From the NCBI GenBank assembly GCA_907165135.1, contig OU015568.1, positions 14,082,501-14,146,500 on the forward strand: a DNA stretch of 64,000 nucleotides, read 5' to 3'. Source of the stretch: Oikopleura dioica (lineage: Eukaryota > Chordata > Appendicularia > Copelata > Oikopleuridae). The notes beneath the pieces were generated by a model. The model worked only from the letters and a program-made list of their open reading frames with translations, had not been told where the DNA came from and ran no database searches. Position 1 is the first letter of the stretch, and every line of letters begins with the position of its first letter. The position numbers and the translations under genes are program-made. Below are positions 13,135 to 31,890 of this stretch, piece by piece.

Positions 13135-16100
13135 GCCTTTTGAGGAGAGGCTTTTTAGCTCTAGAATGATCTTCACCTTTATTGAACATCTTTCTTGACA
13201 TAAAATGCTAATTCTTTAGCCTTGAGGTTGGTCCGTTGTTGCTTTATGACAGAATATTAATTACTAGTTACGATTACGATTTTGTTTTGGAGACGTAGAA
13301 AAAATGATATTTCCGAAAGAGGAACCACTACAAATGAAGATGAAAAGACGAGAATCGAGTAATTTTACGGTGATTTACATCCCAACGCTGGGTCAGGATG
13401 TCACAAAACAATCAAAGTGGATGGAAACTTCATCAATTTTGGTGACGTTGTTCCCATTCAATGATTGACTCGTTTCTGGACTTGCTGGAGCCGCCTTTGA
13501 CTCGCTGCCTTATTACATCTAAGACTGTGTTAATGTCAGCTTCATAATTACGAATTTGGGAACTTGGGATTAGTAATGTTGCATTCTCGGCGAAGGGAAT
13601 CGTAAATTACAGTGATGGAATGCTCTCCAAGGCGAAACCGATAACTCTCGATTGTTGGCATTTACGAGGCGCGATAGTGCCATTTTCTTGGGGAGGCAGA
13701 AACTCTCCTTTGCGGGCAGCTGGAATTTCCACATGATTAAAATTATTGGCAAACAAGTACGATGCTACAGTAGATTTATTGAGCTCATCACATAGGAATT
13801 TTCTCCCGAAAAGGCACCTAAAGCTCGAAATTCAATCCAGTACTGATCAATTGAGCGACTCGACTCTTATCCTCAAAAGTACAAAAAAGGCCCATCCATT
13901 AATGTTCCTCCCGTCAAAAAAGGCCGGCAAAGATGAAACGCAAAATATCCAATTTCCTCAATATTTTTCCAAGAAAGAAGATATGTTTGGTGCTTCTTTT
14001 TTGTGATTTTTCTTGGTATCTGATAGCGGCTAAATACACAATTTTTGAAGAAAAGACCGCAGAATTGTGGAAAATAAATTTGAATGATGGATTTGAGAGG
14101 ATTCAGATTGACTTAGCTAATTAAAATGATTGAGCGAAGAAGGGCTCGGCTCTGAAACTCAGAGGGTACACATTTGATGAATAAATTAGCTCCAAAGAGT
14201 GCTTCCTCTGCAGTTTTAACTCATTTCATGCCCCCCGAATACACCCTGTCAGATTCCTGAGCTCTCCTCTCAAGTACTTAATCATGTCTTGTTGCAGTTT
14301 CAAGCCGTAAATTGATCAGCTCCCCATAAAAATGTCCCCAAATATCTCCGGTCCAAGTCAACGATACTTCCTCTTTCTCTGAGAACAAAATTTTACCTTC
14401 CTTCGATCAAAGGATATTCAAAATCTTTTGTTAAAAAATTAAACCATAATTTTGTAAAATCAATTCATTGTTTATATTATCAATTGCCGGAAGTGGTGAT
14501 ATTACTATTGAAGCATTTTCTATTTGTCGAATTTAATCTTGCCGAAAACCAGCCAGACCAGTACTGGTCAAATAAATACTCAACCCTTATTTGCCGAATT
14601 TCAACGGTCATCTAAATGCAAACCCTTTCAAGTTTGTTCTAATGCATTTATCCGGCGCGTCGTTGATCAAGGAGCTAATCTGGCTAAGTTGTCTTTGGGC
14701 ACACACGCTCCGGTGGCTCTTGAAGGGCTACTAATGCCTCCTCTGGGAAGAAGAAACTCTCGAAGTTCGAATCAAAATCGATCATTTTTTGAAATGTATC
14801 AAACGCGGGCGCCGCTTTCATGTCCACTTCCTACTGGTACTAGTAAACTGTGTAACCTGCCGTCACGTGACATGAGAAATTGCAAATTTGTCTGATCGGC
14901 TGATCGCAGGCGGAAATACCAATAATGGTACCCGTTTGATTCGATTTATTGTGGGAAAGCGGATATACAGAAGAAAGTTTTGTTCTTTGATCTGAGCGGG
15001 CCGACAGATTGGGAGGAAGTTTCTCATGATAGACAAATTTGATGCATTTATGTGAATACTTTATTTCATTTTACACCCTTAGAACGCTCAATTTCAACAA
15101 AAATATTAAATTCTATTTTCAATCAATCTTATTCCCAAAAACTTCATAAAAGTTCCGTTAGTAACTGATTTATAGTTTTTCTTTGTAAAAATTCAAAATT
15201 TTTAAAATTTTTATAACATCTTTTTCTCAGTCCATTGACTTTCAAAAATAAGCCATTGTCACAAAATGACAAAAATGTCGATGGCCTTGTGCGCATTGTT
15301 TTTTTGTACTTGGCTTATCCTGCCAGGAGGGAATGATTATCCTTCGCCCTAAGTGTAGGGATTAAATGACTTTATCTGATGCAGGAAACACTATCTCGAA
15401 GGCTCACTAATTGCTCTTCTTATGCAATTTTCAGGAATTCAAGGACGAGAGAGGGGAGAAGCTCTCAGAGAGAGCGGAAATGCGGACTCTGGATCGAGCT
15501 TCGTCACCTTAATCCACCACATAATCACTGGATTCCTGCGCGGCGACCCATAAAAACGCACAATAAATGTAGTACTTGTGTACAAATTCCATTTACGTCT
15601 CCTAAACTTCCGCCCGCGTTTTGCAAAAATATCCCCCGCTGTGGTTTGGCACTATTTTCATTTTCGCAAAAGAATAATTTGAAAATCGCGCATTCGAAAA
15701 AAATCCGATTTTTGGTGTTGACTTTGGACATAGGGGGGCTATTTAACGTACGTACCGGAAATCGGGTCAACAATTTCTGTTCCACAAGCAAATGATCACT
15801 TCCGTTATCACAGCTATTTGTTGGCCTTTGCCGACATGGTGACCTGCTAAAACATCGTGAACTTTAAACAAGACTCGAGTTCATGGCACGGAAACGCATC
15901 TTTTACGAGAACTTACAGTCTCTTATGAACTTATATGTAAATAGGCGCTCCTAGGAAATACTCAAGCGACAAATTATGCGATTACTTTACGCTGGAGAAT
16001 ATTTCTTGAATAATTGAGTGGAAGGACACTTGAGCAGCTCGCAGTTTTTTTCCGGTACTTCATGTTGCCCCTGTTAATAGCCCATTCCAGTGGGCTAGGG

Positions 16101-19100
16101 TTCTCACTAGCTCAGCGCGGATTATTCTTAAAACTTCCTCAAAAGATAAAATGTTAATTAATTAGACCGCATTTCTATCCCATAAGCGGGAGTGCCCAAT
16201 TTTTGGCTCCCGGAGCGGCTCGTAATTCGGATTGCCAATCTTGTCCCCGAAAGCCGCTCATTATCCCCAAAACAAAAAACGGGGATCTTCATCACTCACG
16301 CAAAATTGGCTCAGAAAATCTCGATGAAAAGACGGTATTCTGATCAAGAGCTGGCCGCGGAGAAATAACACGGAACGCGGCGCGACAAGGGGTTAAAGCT
16401 TATCGGAATAGTGGCAAGATAATTCTCGGACAATAGGATTACCGATTCTTACCAGATTTCCTTGGTAAATAAAGACGGCAAAAAGTAGTTCTTATTTAGG
16501 CAAAATGGTTCTTATTTCCGTTTCTGGCTTTTTGATCTTCTTTTTGGGCTTTTTCTGAAGAAGAATTCTTATGGGTCCCAATTTAGTTGTACCTAAGAAG
16601 CTGTTGTTTGAATAATCCAATTTAGCTCACTTGATAAAGGAGCCCTTGAGGGTCCCTTTGGATAAGCAAGGAGACGATTTATGGCAAAAAATCTCAAGGG
16701 CGTGCTTTAGCAACTGTTCTCCTGAGTCAGGAAGCACGGCAATTCAACAAGTGCCCATTCAATGGAGCTCTAATGAAAGCAAATGGCCATATGGCACATA
16801 TGGGATTATATCGCGCCCAGGAGCGAGATATATTGACCACACTAAAGGGGCGAAAATTGCAATTAGAAAGAATTTCCATAAGGTTAAATTAGCCATATGC
16901 GGCTCGTGAATATTTACAAAACTGTTTGTTTTTGTATTTTAAATAATTCGACCCCAGTAAATCTGAATTTCTAGTCCAAAAACTCGCGCTATCGATATTT
17001 TATTCAAGTTTTCAGAAACCATAGGATCTCAAAATATATAAAATTCATATTTCGAGCCACTTTATGGTTTGGAAATTTTTATGGTCTGAAATTTCAGAGG
17101 GTATTTACAAGATCGGCGGTTTGTTTCTAACAACAGACTCTGCGGCACTTTTTTGTTTCTGAATGCTAGAAAAAGGCAGCAGGGATTAGCAAGCAGGTGC
17201 AAGGTTTGGCCCTTTGCCAGCGCGTATTCAGAACACGGGCGCATTCCTCCCTACTAATGACACCGGCACCGCTTTGTGAAATTCGCCCTTAGTTCCATCA
17301 ATAAGACGCCCTTCGCGGAACTCGGTTCAATTTCGAAAAGAGTATTAGGTCAGAAAGAGCGGCGAAGAACTCGAAAACGGCTGGTGCACATTTGGAGGCA
17401 GGCCAACATGAAAATGATGAGTGCTGCTCGTTATCTGCTGAGGGCCGTAATTAGGAAACGTAATAAGCCGCGAATTTTACACTGTTTTAGAAACACGCAT
17501 CCTGGAATTTCCTCAAATTAAGAAAAAACCCGGCACACCGTATCTTCTATCAAGCTAAAGCTAAATTAATTGGTCGATGCGGCACAAACTGTAGTTCATT
17601 TAAATACCGTGTTTGACATCTAAGTAGTCGCCTTCAAACATCGCTTTTCGGTGTTTATTTGCGTTCAAGCAATAATTTGACTTGATTTAATTATCAAGCA
17701 GTAGCCATGTCAATGAGCTGTCAGGAAAGAATCCTCTGGAGCATGAACAGGAGCTGTCACGCACATTTTGGATTTGGCGAAATTTTAATTTCAAAAATCC
17801 TGTCCGGTGATATATTGACATTTTGCTTGAGCCACTCGAGCGAGACCCGTGATTTTCCAAGAGAAGCGGAACTCATCAAGCCGCTCTAGTAAGCCCCTAA
17901 TCTACAGTTGTGACATCATCCTCTTTCGCCTACTTCCAAGAAAAAGGGGGAGGGAGTGAGCCAAGTATTTGCCGAGTAGAAATCCGGGTCGCCGCTATTG
18001 TAAATTAATAGGACTCAAAGCCGGGAGCAAATTTACGGTTCGGTCTCGGCCAAACAATCAAATTCACAAATCAGACATCAACAACGACTTTCTTGGCGAC
18101 AGGTTTACTGAGTTGCTGATGCCTTGGGATTTGACGATCAAGCCGATTTGTCGCTGCTCTTCTTTCATCTTCGTTTTCTTGGAGATTAGCTGTCTTACTT
18201 TTACTTTGCTTCAATTGCGAAAAAAGAAAGATCAAAATTCTGACTAGTTAAATTTTGTAGCGACATAAACTTACCGCATTTTTATCACTCGTATTAAAAA
18301 CGGTTAACAACTAAAAACTCTCTTGGAACTAAAGATGAACAAAAAAACAAAGCCACATTATTAATAGATTTAATAGAGCGACGGGAAATAGTTTGATCTC
18401 AAAACAACTCTTTTGTATAGTCTAAATATGAAGAAGACTTTCGCAAAATACGCCCAGGCGAGGTTTTAGTATTTATGGTGGCTAATACCGCGGGATTACG
18501 GACCGCGAAAAGATAAGAACACGATGTATTCTGCAGACCAAGGGATTTTGAATGTCTTGGTACTAGCTAACTACTGACTCGAAAATCATGCGACCCAGGG
18601 AAGTCATTCTTACGTCACGGAACTCGCCGCTACCTGTAATTTGGGCGTGATTAGGTGCATCAAGGTGATGTTCCAACGTAATCACCGGATACGCGTTTTC
18701 CTCGAAGTGAACTTTGTTGGGTGGTTTATTCAATATCCACCGCGATAGAGGTTGACATTTCGCATAAACCACCCGTTGGGTGCTCAATGTGCCAGACTGA
18801 AAAATTGAAGAGCAACCTCTCGACGGTGCTCCACAGAGTGTTATCTGGTGCAGTCATATGGTCGGGATAGAAATCCGCGTGGCTTCTTTTTGGCGGAGTA
18901 TTTATGGTGTCCAGGAAAGGGATAATTTCTTTAGCTTTAGTTCTAATTATAATAGGGCGTATCTTATTTTGGCTGAAGTACTTCGGATTTGACTCGTTTT
19001 CGGGCGATAAAAATAGGTTTAGCGAAGATAGTCTTACTAAAAATTATCTAATAGCTTTACGAAGAAATGCTCTATTGACCGAGTTCTTTCAAAAATGCAA

Positions 19101-22100
19101 GAAAAGTTACGATAGAGTGGTGAATTTAGAATTCCGCTCTGGCAAAAGGTTCACAGATGCGTGGCTGTAAAGACGCGCCAAGAATCCGCCTGAGTCTGCA
19201 TTCAGCAATGCTGCATGCAGCGATAACAACGTCAAGCTCGATGCTGGAATTTGTTTGACATAAAAATGAAAAACGTGAAATGCGATAAGCTAATTGCTTA
19301 TTCTTCAATTACGAGAAAAGAGTCTAACTAATTGACGGGACTAGTTCTGTTGTTGACAGCAGTAAGTCAAAGCTATGGTAGAAAGCAGAGGACTATCTGT
19401 AGAAAACGGTTTTTTATACCGAGTTTTTGATAAAAACCTGGAAATTGAACACCAAGTAATTGACGTAGCTCGGGTAGAGTATATTGGTGGAGGATAGTGG
19501 AAATGAATAGACCACGTGATAAATTGAAAAATAGTCTTATGGTGCGTCAATATTCTTGAGTGCCTGTATAGTTTTGATGAAATTCAGAGTGATTGAAGTC
19601 AGGAAGCAATGTTTAATTAGATACTATGGACCTAACCCATCCTTTAGTTTGGTTATCTTTTTTTGCCTCCAAAATACTGTATGCAATAAGCTCTTGTTGG
19701 TAAATTCCCCCTTATTGAAGTAAAACAAGCTTCTGAAAAGAAGAAATTAAAATTAATTGAATTTCACGGCGGTACGTCTCGCGGAAATCGGATGTCTTTG
19801 AAAGCCATCTGGTGCGGGAACCATTAGGTGGTGGATCGATGCTGCACCTCTTCTTTTTCCCTTCCATATGGGTAATTTTGACTGTACGGGTATTGCCGCG
19901 CTAATTTGATTTTTATTACAGTCTGTCAGTAAGTGTCAAAATTGGCGGCCAGATTGCGGAAGTTAAGGCTTATAAATATATATCGAGAGACTTTAAAATA
20001 GGCCTCTTAAAACCTAGAAGTACTCGACTCTAAAATTAGCGGTGAGTAGGCCACAGATTCGAAACCGAAATCTTAGATAATTCGGCACCCTCCATACGAG
20101 TCCAAGTTGGATTAGCTGGTGAGTGCGCCTTTCTAATCTACCATAATGGGGTGTCTATCACGTGTTCATCTGGTCGCTTTAGGTTCCTGATGATTAGCTC
20201 GTTACTACATCAGCTAACTGGAATCAGGCGCCACGCGGTGATTCTTCTAGCTCAATTTTTCTATGAGTCAGAAACCAAGGCAAAGAAACTCTTTCCTACA
20301 ATCATTTATATGAAGGATATTAAAATAAACTTATAATCGGGTATTTGAGAAAATTCAATACACATAATACCTTAATTTTTTCGATTTTATGGTTTCTTTT
20401 TATTCTTTTTCTTTCTGGAAACCCTTAATTTTAAGAGTCAAGGGCTCTGTGCACCTACATATGCAAGAGCAAAGTGAAACTGTTGTCGGGAGATAATAGA
20501 CTAACTTCTAACGGGGGACTTCACCCATGTTGCATATATATTACCGCTTCAAAAATGTGCATCTGGCTATTTTGAATATTGAATATATTCCGCCAGAAAG
20601 TCAAGCACCACACATCATTTTTTTTTTCAAAAGTTAGCAACGTGGCTTCCCGAGAATCGCTCTCTCAAAAGAGAACTATCTAAAAAGTGAGTTTGCAGTA
20701 TCAGCTGAGTGAGTGGAGATACTCCTCTCTTCAGGAAATAATAATTCCTTCCGGAAGTGGATCTTGGCACCCTGTCAAGCGCCGAAATCCTCATTTTGGA
20801 GGTCAAATGTAGAAAAAAAAACGAGGCAGCAAATCTTCCGGTGTGCAGATACTCGCCGCCGCTAACATAGCCTCATGAAGTGTCAACAATGGACGCGTGC
20901 CCAGAGCGGCCCAAGACGGAGAAGTTATTGGTCGCCAAAGCCGGGAGAATCGGACAATACGGTATAGAAAACGAACATCCTACGGCAAAAATCGCAGGCT
21001 AAATGCCAGAATAGCAAATTTACAACGATGAAAACAGTGTCGTCTCCCAGCCAGATCGGAAGCTCAAAGGTCTGAAGCGACCAGCTGATCTCTCAAATAA
21101 AAGCACGAAAATGCTAGAATGACTTAACAGCTCGTGAGAATTTATCAATTTCCGGAAGGCCTTTTCGTCGGATGTGAGCACAAATGAACACGCGGTTGTA
21201 TATTCTGCAGCGCAGAAGGACAAATGTCAGAAGATTGAGAATTTAGCATCATCAATTTTTTATATTAGTTAAGTTCTGGCCATTTTCGAAACTCAATTTC
21301 ATGATTACTGGAATTCTCACGTGCGTTTTGGCCCAAAAATGAATTTTTGTAGAATTTCTATTTGAAGAAAATACTTGAGACGTCACATGATGACTGGATT
21401 GAGAAAGGTTGATTCAAAACAAATTTGCGCGGGCTTGACGAATGTCAAAATATCACGCAATTATGAGGCTCATAATCTGCGATTGCGTGGATTACTAAAT
21501 CAACAGTGAGGAAATCAAGGCAAATTTAGTCATGTGAAGGTTTATTCTAGCTCGCCAGGCTGTCATGTGTTTCCATGACGCTGTTGATGTCCTATCTTTC
21601 CAGCTGTGGATTATCCCAATTCGACTAGATCTGTGTTTTTACGATGATAATGAAGCGAAAGATTTGTTGTTTCTGGCAGGTCAAGATTTATCAAACAAGG
21701 AGAAACGCTCGTGGAAATCTCACTGACAGCTACCTGATCTTTCGGAAATTCCACAATAAAAATCAAGGAAGACTAACTTGGGTGGTCGATGCTGAATCCA
21801 GATCTTGTTAATATTTCTATCCGTTGTTATTAAACGAGGCTTAAAATGACCATATATTCGGAAGAAACAATTGTCTAAGAAATCTCTTCAAATAATCGGT
21901 CCTTATTGCCGTAGCATTATAAAGTGGGTTTACGGAAATCTAAAATACGGACTGACAGATATCTGCTTCAGACTTTTGGCTTTCCCATGTAGCTATTTTT
22001 AAAACATGAAAGAGAAATATTATTATACCAGCTTTAAGTTTATACTCAAGTTCATGATCATTGATCTTCGTATTTTGACAGGTAAGCCGATGAAAACAGC

Positions 22101-22181
22101 TGCTGAGGTGATCAAATGACATTCGAGTTCGATTATCTTTCGAAAAAGAGAAACTTAAAATTGCATGAAGACACCCGAGGT
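13135..22181. other. Gene-poor region, right part
   Basis: About 9 kb, AT-rich, with only short ORFs of the length expected by chance (up to ~140 codons) and no recognisable domain or exon chain on either strand. It ends at the 3' end of the CaMKII gene. No transposon termini were found by eye. For such a compact genome this is a long empty stretch; regulatory or non-coding RNA functions cannot be judged from sequence alone. Confidence 0.5.
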
Positions 22182-26852
<4,671 letters not shown>

Positions 26853-26879
26853 AGCTGTCGAACCTGATATTTGTTGTTA

Positions 26880-28788
26880 TTTAAGATATTTAATAAAATG
26901 GAGTATTCCTATTATTTCTTTTTGATAAAATAAGGGTATCACATTCTAAATTCTGCGCGCAAATTTAGCTTGAAATTCGGGCTCAATTATTGTTTTCGTT
27001 TCAAAAAAATCACTTGACTTGAAAAATTGAGAAAAATTTTAGAGGAAAAATAAAGATGCCACTTGTCACGTGTCTATAGCCTTGACTTAGGACTTTTAAC
27101 AAGCTCAAAGTGCCCTGTCTACAGCTCTTGTTCCTTCCGGTGATAATTCTCACAAGTTTCCCCTCCTTTCCCGCAATAAAGATTTATTATCCAGTAATGG
27201 TCCTTTTTTCAAACATGATTGGAATAAGTTTGTAAATTATAACCTTGAGTTCGATTTGAATCGTTGGCTTTGGACTCTGATTTTCGGCTTCGCTTACTAC
27301 CGAAGCGTAAGAATTTCATCTTTGTCTGTATATTTCGCCACTTCCATTGATTTCTTGTCACTGATTTCTCCTATTCTCCACGTGAGCCGAAATCATGGAT
27401 AGATCAAAATTCAAACACTCGAATTTTCGAAGAATTGTTTGATTTTTAATTTCTATCCCGTTTCTTTAAGATTTTTTTCTCTTTCAGAAAAATAGTCTTC
27501 CCTTTTTTCGCGTTTTCTTTGGCTGTCAGATACACAAGAGCGTCCCTGGATTTTTGGCTCACTGGATCTTTATCTACCAGTTGCTTGATATATCTAGCCG
27601 TGCCAATAATAACTCATTGCTCAGTACATCTCTGACCCCCTCTCCTATCTTTCTCTCTTTGGTTGATCCAAAGTAGTGAGCCACACTTTCGAGCAGCTCA
27701 CCTTTTATTAACCTTGAGGGAAAAATACACAAAGTAAATTTGTGTTTATTTCAATCTCACTGAGAGGAGAAGCGTGAGAGACTAGTTGCCTACTCACGGG
27801 AGAGAGAGAGAGTCGAGAGAAAGAATATAGCGAGAAGAACAGGCCTTATTCTGTTGTGAAAATCTGGTAGAGAGCAATTAATTATGAAAACGATATGACA
27901 ACGAGTTCGTGTCTGATCTCGCCAAAGAATAACTTGCTTACAAAGAAGCCAAAGATCGATAACTACAGAAAACGCATATCGAATCTTCATTAAAACATAC
28001 GGAAAGATATCAAAATATCTCACTCTATTACAGTAATTATTTTCTGTAGTGATCTTACGAAGCTCGTTATGCGCTCTTTTCTCTCGATAATTTTGCTCTT
28101 TCCTTGCCTAATTATCTCAATTTTACAAAAAGAAAAAGAAAAAAAAACGTTACGATTTGGCGGGTACGATTATTGCGTCTCTGCCAAGAAAGACTTGACC
28201 CCGGAGTGACTTGATTTAAAGCCTCAAATTTCGTTAAATAATGCTCGAGATTCGACGCACGCAGCTTCTGAATCTGTCCACTCTTGACTCCCATAACGTT
28301 ATTTCAACCAAACGACGTGCATTTCGGGATATTCTCGAGGAAACAAAATATGAGAATTTTCTAATATAAAAATTCTTGATGAACAAGATAGAATATCCTG
28401 CGCTTCAAAAACACATTAAACCCAATTTGAAGTTCGCTTTACGAGCAAAAATGCAATAAAAAGCGAACCAAGTTCAATATATGATTTTATCCTTTTCATT
28501 TGCGTTTTTTCATTGTTTATTGATGATGAGATAATTTGCGTCCATTCTAATAGCTGTGATGAGCATTTGTCGGATTTAATTTGTTCGGATAATTTTTTTA
28601 AATAAAATTAATATATTTTCTGTGCGAAACTAATTTAGTACCTCTTTCTTTTGCAATGAACATGGCCTTGACGAATGTTTTTAGCTTCATTCCAGTTTAT
28701 AAACTTTTCCCGCTTCTCTCATAATAATTTGTTCAAATTTGGCTAGTGACAGCGGAAGCGAGTTAATTTTGTATCTAGGCGGTGGTAA
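26880..28788. other. Intergenic, upstream of CaMKII
   Basis: About 1.9 kb of AT-rich DNA with pyrimidine-rich stretches and no coding exon seen. It probably contains the CaMKII promoter, but no specific element can be named. Confidence 0.45.
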
Positions 28789-30138
28789 AGAGAGGCGATT
28801 TTCTGGCAGTTAGATTTTCTGGCAGTTAGACTTTCTGGCAAAGGCGATTTTCTGGCACTGCCAGAAAATCTAACTTCCAGAAAATCGCCTTTGCCAGAAA
28901 GTCTAACTGCCAGAAAGTCTAACTGCCAGAAAATCGCCTCTTTTGATTTTGAATCTACAGTTAATGATCCTGGAAGGTAAAAAACGGAGAGGGTTTTCGA
29001 CAGTACCACCAATTTTTCTTACACGTTTTTTAAAATTCATTGACAAAAGCCACTTTTGACCCATTTATTCAAGATTATTGGCTGTAGCAAACATAAATCA
29101 GCTTCTTCCGGGAATTTTTGTGTTAAACACCAGGTGTTATTTGCATCTGATTTCGAGTACTTGGTCACAGTGGGCACCCACTGAGATAATGGCGCACGCT
29201 AATGCTTTTTGAAACTGAACTTGTTATAAAGCTCTCCAGAAAATTCTTCCTTAGGTGGTGAAATCGCCTTTATAGGATGGATATTATTTGAAATTCTGCA
29301 AGAAACTCTTAATAATAATCATTATATAAATTCGAAAAACTGGTGATTATCACACAAATTTCATTTCGGAGCAGTTTCAGCAGGAGTTTGCACCTTTCGA
29401 CGCGAGCGTTTGATCTAAAAGCCGACTATTCAGGGCGCTAAAAAAGACTACGAATTGGGAATTGAAATTTCTGCGCTAAAAATAGAATGAGGGTAGCATC
29501 CGCAGTTCGTTCTAGCTGTTTTCGGAGTGACAAACGGGTTCACAGGCAGCTGAAAAGTTAGATTTTGATTTTTTTGAGAAAATGGAGAAGAAAAAGGAAG
29601 AAAAATCGTATAGAAAAATATTGAAAATGACAGCGATTCCACCACCTTCTGAGAAAGAATTTTCAGGAGAGTTTTATAAAAAGTTCAGTTTTAAAAAGCA
29701 TGAGCGTGCGCCATTATCTCAGTGGGTGCTGTCTCACGGCCACGCGTGGAAATGAGTAGCCAATCATATGCCCGGATCCATGATTTCACTCAATCACAGA
29801 CAGGCAAAAGCGTAGGCAAAATCGACCACCCTGTTAACGGGTTAACACAAAAATTCCCGGAAGAAGCTGATTTATGTTTGCTACAGCCAATTATCTTGAA
29901 TAAATGGGTCAAAAATGGCTTTTGTCAATGAATTTTTATAAAACATGTAAGAAAAAATTGGTGGTACTGTCGTACTTTTTACCTTCCAGGATCACTAACT
30001 GTAGATTCAAAATCAAAAGAGGCGATTTTCTGGAAATTAGATTTTCTGGCATATTATATTTTCTGGCAGTGCCAGAAAATCGCCTTTGCCAGAAAGTCTA
30101 ACTGCCAGAAAGTCTAACTGCCAGAAAATCGCCTCTCT
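28789..30138. mobile_element. 1.35-kb foldback element with 9-bp target duplication
   Basis: The two halves are inverted copies of each other for about 500 bp, from 28789 to ~29290 and from ~29630 to 30138. Shared landmarks include CCCACTGAGATAATGGCGCA, read inverted at ~29710. The extreme ends are AGAGAGGCG and CGCCTCTCT, and CGGTGGTAA flanks both sides (28780-28788 and 30139-30147). Each terminal ~130-150 bp is in turn a hairpin built from repeats of TTTCTGGCAGTTAGA. The unpaired centre of ~340 bp has no ORF, so it is non-autonomous. Long inverted repeats with a 9-bp duplication point to a foldback or Mutator-like type. Confidence 0.92.
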
Positions 30139-30749
30139 CGGTGGTAAAGTGGCAAATTTGACGGTCAAACAAAACCGCTCAATCGCGCCCGCCGAGCGAT
30201 GATTTTTCTCTTCTATGTCTTTTTTTTTGTTTTTGGAGTTTCCTCTTTGATTTTCAAAGAGCAAGGCTAATTATAAGATGAAGCCCCCGAGGAGCTGTTC
30301 ATATTAATGCAAATCAATATCTCACAATTCGAATTCGTTCTTCCGAGAAATAAACAAATGGAAAAATGAATTTATTAAGAAAATTTACCTTTGACCTCGT
30401 TGGTAAATGTCTTCATGATTCTTTTCATTTTGAGTGTTTTTTAAATTCGCTCTCTTTTTCTTTTACATTATTTTCAGAAAATCATGATTATGGAAAAACA
30501 GTGACCAATGCGCTGATTATTTTTTGTTCTGGCCCGGGGCGCGTTTCAAACAACGAGAACGCGCAGGCAACACTGGGATGAATTTTTCATGAAGTGGATG
30601 AAGCCAGCTAATGCATCAGCTGAGCCACCTATGGGCACGCAACTTCACAAACATACTCTACGATTTAAGTTTCAATTTCAACGCGATGCGCTCCCGAGCT
30701 CCACCTATCGCTTTACTGAACATCAAACGCAAACTGTACAGTGTACACT

Positions 30750-31697
30750 CAGGGGTCTGGATTCGCTTTGCGAATTCGCTCATGAGCGAAGCGAAACGAA
30801 TTCGCTTCGCTTCGCTTTCGCTTTTTGTTATTTCAATTCGCTTCGCTTCGCTTTCGCTTTTTACCAAAAATTTTCGCGAAAATTTCGCTCAAAAGAAATC
30901 TTTCCAGGAATTGAAAACTTCGCCTTTTTTGCTTAGCTTTAGTTTAAACTCAAGTGGAAATTTTGCTGAATGAGCTAAGTTGGCACTTGTAAAAGCTGAG
31001 CTCAGAGAAGTTTTACTGTTTTTAAAGTAGACAATATTCTGAGCTGCGCTGAGCTGAGCTGTCCTTCACAAAAATCATTGAGCTGAGCTGACTCTTCAAA
31101 TTCATTCAGTTAATTTGAGCAAGGCAGTCAATATTAAAAATGATTGACCTGAGCTGAGCCACACAGCCTCTTCAGCTCACTAATCTCAGAAAATTTGCAA
31201 TTTGAAAAATCGGAGAGGGAGTCCGAATGGAGTGGTCTCCATTTTCCTGAGTCGCCGTTTGCCCAAGATCTCTGTTTGTCCAACTTGAGGAATCGGCGAA
31301 TTGGACAAACGGCGATGTATTATAATTTAAATCGATTGATCTTATAACTTCATATATTGGCCTCCCGACAATCAATCCTGACATCACCATCTTCAATCCC
31401 GGCTTCAAAAATTTCGATCCTTGCTTTTCAGACGTCAATCAATCTTGGCATCTCCAGCACCGATCCGGGCGTCACTAATAAAAATGAAACCATACATAAA
31501 ATGGACACTTTTTCAAAGGTTAAATATTTCCGGAAAATTTTCGCATTTTTTCGCTTTTTAGAAAAATTTTTCGCTTCGCTTCGCTTTCGCTCACGAAATT
31601 TTCATTCGCTTCGCTTCGCTTTCGCTTTTAATTTTTGAAAAATTTTCGCTTTCGCTTCGCTTTCGCTTTTCATTTTTGGCCAAAATCCAGACCCCTG
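30750..31697. mobile_element. 948-bp non-autonomous element, hAT-like ends
   Basis: Termini CAGGGGTCTGGATT and AATCCAGACCCCTG are exact 14-bp inverted repeats, directly flanked by GTACACT on both sides (30743-30749 and 31698-31704). CAGGG-type ends resemble hAT elements, although the family usually makes 8-bp duplications and only 7 bp match here. Inside are arrays of the pentamer CTTCG near both ends (30767-30862, 31568-31668) and of GAGCT in the middle (31041-31170). No transposase ORF. Confidence 0.8.
31041..31170. repeat. Degenerate GAGCT pentamer array
   Basis: Repeated blocks of GAGCTGAGCTG separated by AT-rich spacers, inside the hAT-like element. It shares its core unit with the larger array at 32420-33009, although the two lie in different mobile elements. 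Confidence 0.8.
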
Positions 31698-31890
31698 GTA
31701 CACTACGATGTCAACGAATAAAGTTTACATTACTCCCATTATTTCTAGAAATATCTAGTTCGTAATGAGCTTTTGCGAACACTATAAAATCGTTGTTTTA
31801 GTTGATTTATGTTAATTTATCAAGATTTCTGTTAAAAGATCATTCTTCCACAGTTTTAACATTAAGTCTCTCATCAGTGAAAGTAATATA

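Noticed and set aside
14524-14895. 123-codon ORF in the gene-poor region
   Set aside because: Length expected by chance over 9 kb, mixed composition and no supporting signals.
15379-15795. 138-codon ORF, antisense ORF also open
   Set aside because: Both strands are open by chance; no domain, no plausible start context, no conserved-looking motif.
30589-30973. Overlapping 115-120-codon ORFs rich in Phe/Ala/Ser repeats
   Set aside because: They arise from the CTTCG pentamer arrays of the hAT-like element and read open in several frames and on both strands.
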